Part shown: piece after piece, positions 7,365 through 9,117 of the stretch
Numbering within the stretch: the stretch's first letter is position 1
How the letters are laid out: each line of letters starts with the position of its first letter
Origin: Pseudomonadota bacterium
GTDB taxonomy: Bacteria; Pseudomonadota; Gammaproteobacteria; Burkholderiales; Eutrophovitaceae
Assembly (NCBI GenBank): GCA_002704665.1
Contig: PAHB01000011.1
Location: forward strand, 1-9,117
Length of the DNA: 9,117 bases
Direction: 5' to 3'
Made by a program: the position numbers and the translations under genes
Notes under the pieces: generated by a model
What the model saw: only the letters and a program-made list of their open reading frames with translations
Database searches by the model: none
What the model was told of the DNA's origin: nothing

Positions 7365-8210
7365 ATGTGCTATATAAAACAGTTAGATACAAAATTCTTG
7401 GCAGCGATAGGCATATGGATGCTTTTTGTGACTTCGATATCGCATGCAGCTACTAACGACCCTGATCCAAATAGCAGCCCTGAGTGGAAGGCCATCAAAC
7501 TAATGATGTTTGGTGAGAGAAAGATCAATCCGGATGGTAATGGTGTCGTCAGACTTTTTCTCAATACCAAGGCTGATGACGCTTCGACTGTTCCTGTTAT
7601 GGTCAATGGATTGATCGATCAAACGAGCGAAAAATATATAAAAACCCTTTATTTGATAGTTGAGGGGAATCCCTCTCCCATAGCGGGTGTTTTTCATTTC
7701 TCTCCTCGTAGCGGCCGTATGAAGGTTGAGACTAGATTAAGGTTTGAGCAGTTTAGTTTTGTGCGTGCGGTTGCCGAAACCAATGACGGAGAATTATATA
7801 TTTCGCAGCGTTACGTACATGCTTCCGGGGGATGTTCCTCACCGGGTGGAAAGAACAAATTGTCGGAATCGCTTCTAGGAAAAATCAGATTTAGAATAGA
7901 CGATGTAGTCGAGTTCAATCGTCCTGTCCTTGTACAAATGCAGGTCAGGCATCCTAATGAGTCATCATTAGCAGCGGATTTCGATGTCAACAGAGTTCCC
8001 CAATTCGTTCGTAATGTTGCTGTAACCTACAATGAGAACATGGTTATGACGGCTCAAGTTGATTTTTCTCTTTCAGATAACCCCCTATTTGTTTTTTACT
8101 TTGTTCCAGAAGAGGAGGGGGAGCTTAAAGTTAGAGTAGAAGATACACACGATAAGGTTTTTGAAAGATCTGTTTTTATCGGTGAGGGTGTTGTTGCTAG
8201 TGGAAGCTAG
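7365..8210 (+). CDS. Fused SoxY-SoxZ-like thiol carrier protein
   Basis: This 281-residue exported protein joins a SoxY-like and a SoxZ-like domain in one chain, the arrangement described for the 'quinoprotein dehydrogenase-associated SoxYZ-like carrier' family (TIGR04557). A signal peptide spans residues 1-28 (cut at SHA/ATN). The SoxY-like part runs from about 36 to 160 and ends in SGGCSSPGG, whose C157 corresponds to the carrier cysteine of the SoxY GGCGG arm. The SoxZ-like part, about 175-275, has VRHPNESS (where SoxZ has HPMETG) and LSDNPLFVFYFVP (where SoxZ has ISANPY...). In sulfur-oxidising SoxYZ the cysteine holds sulfur intermediates covalently. Here the cargo is unknown, and no soxA, soxX, soxB or soxC is in the window. 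The adjacent zinc hydrolase and downstream cytochromes suggest a load, oxidise and release cycle in the periplasm (inference). The 45-base gap to the next gene suggests one operon. Confidence 0.87.
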   Translation: MCYIKQLDTKFLAAIGIWMLFVTSISHAATNDPDPNSSPEWKAIKLMMFGERKINPDGNGVVRLFLNTKADDASTVPVMVNGLIDQTSEKYIKTLYLIVEGNPSPIAGVFHFSPRSGRMKVETRLRFEQFSFVRAVAETNDGELYISQRYVHASGGCSSPGGKNKLSESLLGKIRFRIDDVVEFNRPVLVQMQVRHPNESSLAADFDVNRVPQFVRNVAVTYNENMVMTAQVDFSLSDNPLFVFYFVPEEEGELKVRVEDTHDKVFERSVFIGEGVVASGS

Positions 8211-8255
8211 TATTGGAAAGAAATCTGGTAAAATTAGTTGAGGAAAAAGAATAAA

Positions 8256-8618
8256 ATGATTATCCGAAATTTTCTTTGTATTGTTTTAGTGACAAATTTC
8301 TTGTTTTTCACCAGGCTTGGATTAGCACAGGAAGGTGATCCAGATGCTGGGGGGATTAAGAATGCCATGTGTCAAGGATGCCATGGAATTCCAGGTTTCA
8401 GAACTGCGTATCCAACAGTTTATACTGTTCCTAAGATAGGTGGGCAAAGTGCCTTGTATTTATCGAATGCACTAAAAGCGTACCGCTCGGGTACCAGAAC
8501 CCATCCTGGCATGATGGCTATCGCTGCTTCACTATCAGATCAAGATATTGCTGATTTAGCGGCTTATTACTCTGAGATTAACGAAACTATTGTATCGAAT
8601 GAAGAGGGTGTTGAATGA
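8256..8618 (+). CDS. Small periplasmic c-type cytochrome (class I, c4/c553-like), first copy
   Basis: This is a 120-residue monohaem cytochrome c. A signal peptide covers residues 1-24 (likely cut at GLA/QEG). Haem is attached by C39-Q-G-C42-H43, with H43 as one axial ligand; M86 or M87 in THPGMMAIAASL is the probable second. The body (IGGQSALYLSNALKAYRSGTR, DLAAYYS) resembles one half of a cytochrome c4 or a c553. I prefer the ATG at 8256 to the in-frame TTG at 8238, because GAGGA (8240-8244) lies 11 bases upstream and the TTG would add a lysine-rich lead (RKKNK) without a better ribosome site. It probably accepts electrons from a periplasmic dehydrogenase or from the SoxYZ-like cycle (inference from context). 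Its stop overlaps the next gene's start in ATGA, so the two are translationally coupled. Confidence 0.9.
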   Translation: MIIRNFLCIVLVTNFLFFTRLGLAQEGDPDAGGIKNAMCQGCHGIPGFRTAYPTVYTVPKIGGQSALYLSNALKAYRSGTRTHPGMMAIAASLSDQDIADLAAYYSEINETIVSNEEGVE

Positions 8619-8965
8619 AGTTTATTAATTTTTTTCTCGTCAATTTAGTAATTGTGCTAGCGGGTTTTAACTATAGCGCGTTTGGTCAAGAAAAAGAGCA
8701 AACACCTGTTTCGGATGAGCCAGCCAAGCTTCAAGTGTGTTCTAGTTGCCACGGCATCGATGGCAACAAATCCATCACCCCAGATACTCCAAAACTTGGT
8801 GGTCAAGCAGCTGATTATTTGGCTGAAGCACTCAAACAGTACCAAAATGGAATGCGTAACCATCCCATAATGGGTGCCATGGCAGCGGGATTAACCAAAC
8901 AGGATATAAAAGAGCTATCAAATTATTTTTCTGGGCAGTCGAGCCAGTTGTTCACGAAGTACTAG
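8615..8965 (+). CDS. Small periplasmic c-type cytochrome (class I, c4/c553-like), second copy
   Basis: This is a 116-residue monohaem cytochrome c with a signal peptide (1-24, likely cut at AFG/QEK). The haem site is C42-S-S-C45-H46, and M86 or M89 in NHPIMGAMAAGL is the likely axial Met. It is a clear paralog of the preceding gene: LGGQAADYLAEALKQYQNGMR aligns with IGGQSALYLSNALKAYRSGTR, and both end in an aromatic-rich helix (NYFS, YYS). It lacks the longer loop after CxxCHG that the first copy has (FRTAYPTVYTV). The start is supported by GAGGG (8604-8608), 6 bases upstream, and by the 4-base ATGA overlap with the previous gene. The pair could pass electrons as a two-protein analogue of dihaem cytochrome c4; that is inference. 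The stop codon overlaps nth on the other strand. Confidence 0.9.
   Translation: MKFINFFLVNLVIVLAGFNYSAFGQEKEQTPVSDEPAKLQVCSSCHGIDGNKSITPDTPKLGGQAADYLAEALKQYQNGMRNHPIMGAMAAGLTKQDIKELSNYFSGQSSQLFTKY
8962..8965. other. CTAG shared by convergent stop codons
   Basis: The palindrome CTAG carries the TAG stop of the second cytochrome (8963-8965) on the + strand and the TAG stop of nth (8964-8962) on the - strand. The two genes therefore overlap by four bases tail to tail, and any terminator for either must lie inside the other gene. Confidence 0.9.
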
Positions 8966-9117
8966 TCATCAATTCCATGACTGATGTCGCTTGTCAGAGT
9001 TTTGTTTTGGAATCCACACAAGTGCTCAATTTTGCATACACCACACATGGGGCTTCGGGCTTTGCAGGTGTAACGGCCATGCAGGATTAACCAGGGGTGA
9101 GCCTTTTTTTTATATAA
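8962..9117 (-). CDS. nth: Endonuclease III, C-terminal end (rest lies beyond the right edge)
   Basis: The reverse strand encodes 51 residues ending at TAG (8964-8962). AHPWLILHGRYTC matches E. coli Nth HHWLILHGRYTC almost exactly. The four iron-sulfur ligands follow with the family's exact spacing, C-x6-C-x2-C-x5-C (RYTC, KARSPMC, GVC, KIEHLC). Endonuclease III is a base-excision-repair DNA glycosylase/AP lyase that removes oxidised pyrimidines; the [4Fe-4S] cluster lies near its C-terminus. The visible part is roughly the last quarter of a 210-residue protein. A short tail (GFQNKTLTSDISHGIDD) follows the cluster. A run of eight A residues (rev. 9110-9103) encodes KKK just before the conserved block; the frame is intact as given. 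MutY shares the cluster but not the WLILHGR context. Confidence 0.93.
   Translation of the reverse strand, partial: LYKKKAHPWLILHGRYTCKARSPMCGVCKIEHLCGFQNKTLTSDISHGIDD
8964..8982. terminator. Weak hairpin at the convergent gene ends
   Basis: AGTCAT (8964-8969) and ATGACT (8977-8982) form a perfect 6-base stem with a 7-base loop right at the shared stop codons. The stem is AT-rich and no T-run follows in either direction, so it is at best a weak bidirectional terminator or mRNA 3' end. It may simply reflect coding sequence of nth. Confidence 0.25.

Noticed and set aside
8238..8240. TTG as the start of the first cytochrome
   Set aside because: ATG at 8256 gives a normal signal peptide and has GAGGA upstream; the TTG itself overlaps that ribosome site.
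9083..9117. T-run at the right edge as a terminator for the cytochrome genes
   Set aside because: No stable stem precedes it, and it encodes conserved-region lysines of nth on the other strand.

Overview
The window looks like chromosomal DNA from a fairly AT-rich (roughly 40% GC by eye) Gram-negative bacterium, most likely a gammaproteobacterium and possibly marine. The evidence is a YhdP-family envelope protein directly followed by tldD (the order seen in E. coli), several proteins with Sec-type signal peptides, and periplasmic c-type cytochromes. The species cannot be fixed from sequence alone. The window is densely coding. No tRNA, rRNA, CRISPR array, insertion sequence or integrase was seen, and no gene-free stretch exceeds about 120 bases.

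Layout: (1) 1-3744 (+) is a large AsmA/YhdP-like inner-membrane-anchored protein, cut at its 5' end by the window edge. (2) 3745-3861 is a 117-base spacer with a near-perfect Shine-Dalgarno followed by a 15-codon mini-ORF. (3) 3862-5340 (+) is tldD, the catalytic subunit of the TldD/TldE metalloprotease. (4) 5354-6322 (-) is an exported metallo-beta-lactamase-fold protein whose zinc site is almost completely destroyed. (5) 6346-8965 (+) is a four-gene unit: an intact paralogous metallo-beta-lactamase-fold hydrolase, a fused SoxY-SoxZ-like carrier, and two small tandem c-type cytochromes. (6) 8962-9117 (-) is the 3' end of nth (endonuclease III) with its complete iron-sulfur cluster motif, overlapping the last cytochrome tail to tail.

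Genes 5354-8965 match the set that TIGRFAMs/NCBIfam call the 'quinoprotein relay system' (SoxH-related metallohydrolases plus a fused SoxYZ-like carrier, usually found in genomes with PQQ-dependent dehydrogenases). That assignment is from remembered family descriptions, not a search. The four + strand products and the - strand product all carry export signals, so the system probably works in the periplasm: a thiol carrier protein bearing a covalent intermediate, a hydrolase that releases it, and two cytochromes that accept electrons. No quinoprotein dehydrogenase or pqq gene lies in the window. The set sits between two housekeeping neighbourhoods (yhdP-tldD and nth).

The most interesting feature is the divergent metallo-beta-lactamase pair. 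One copy keeps every expected zinc ligand. The other is a full-length, uninterrupted reading frame that keeps only the first histidine, so it is probably a pseudoenzyme under selection for another role. Their start codons are only 23 bases apart and flank a 13-base inverted repeat.
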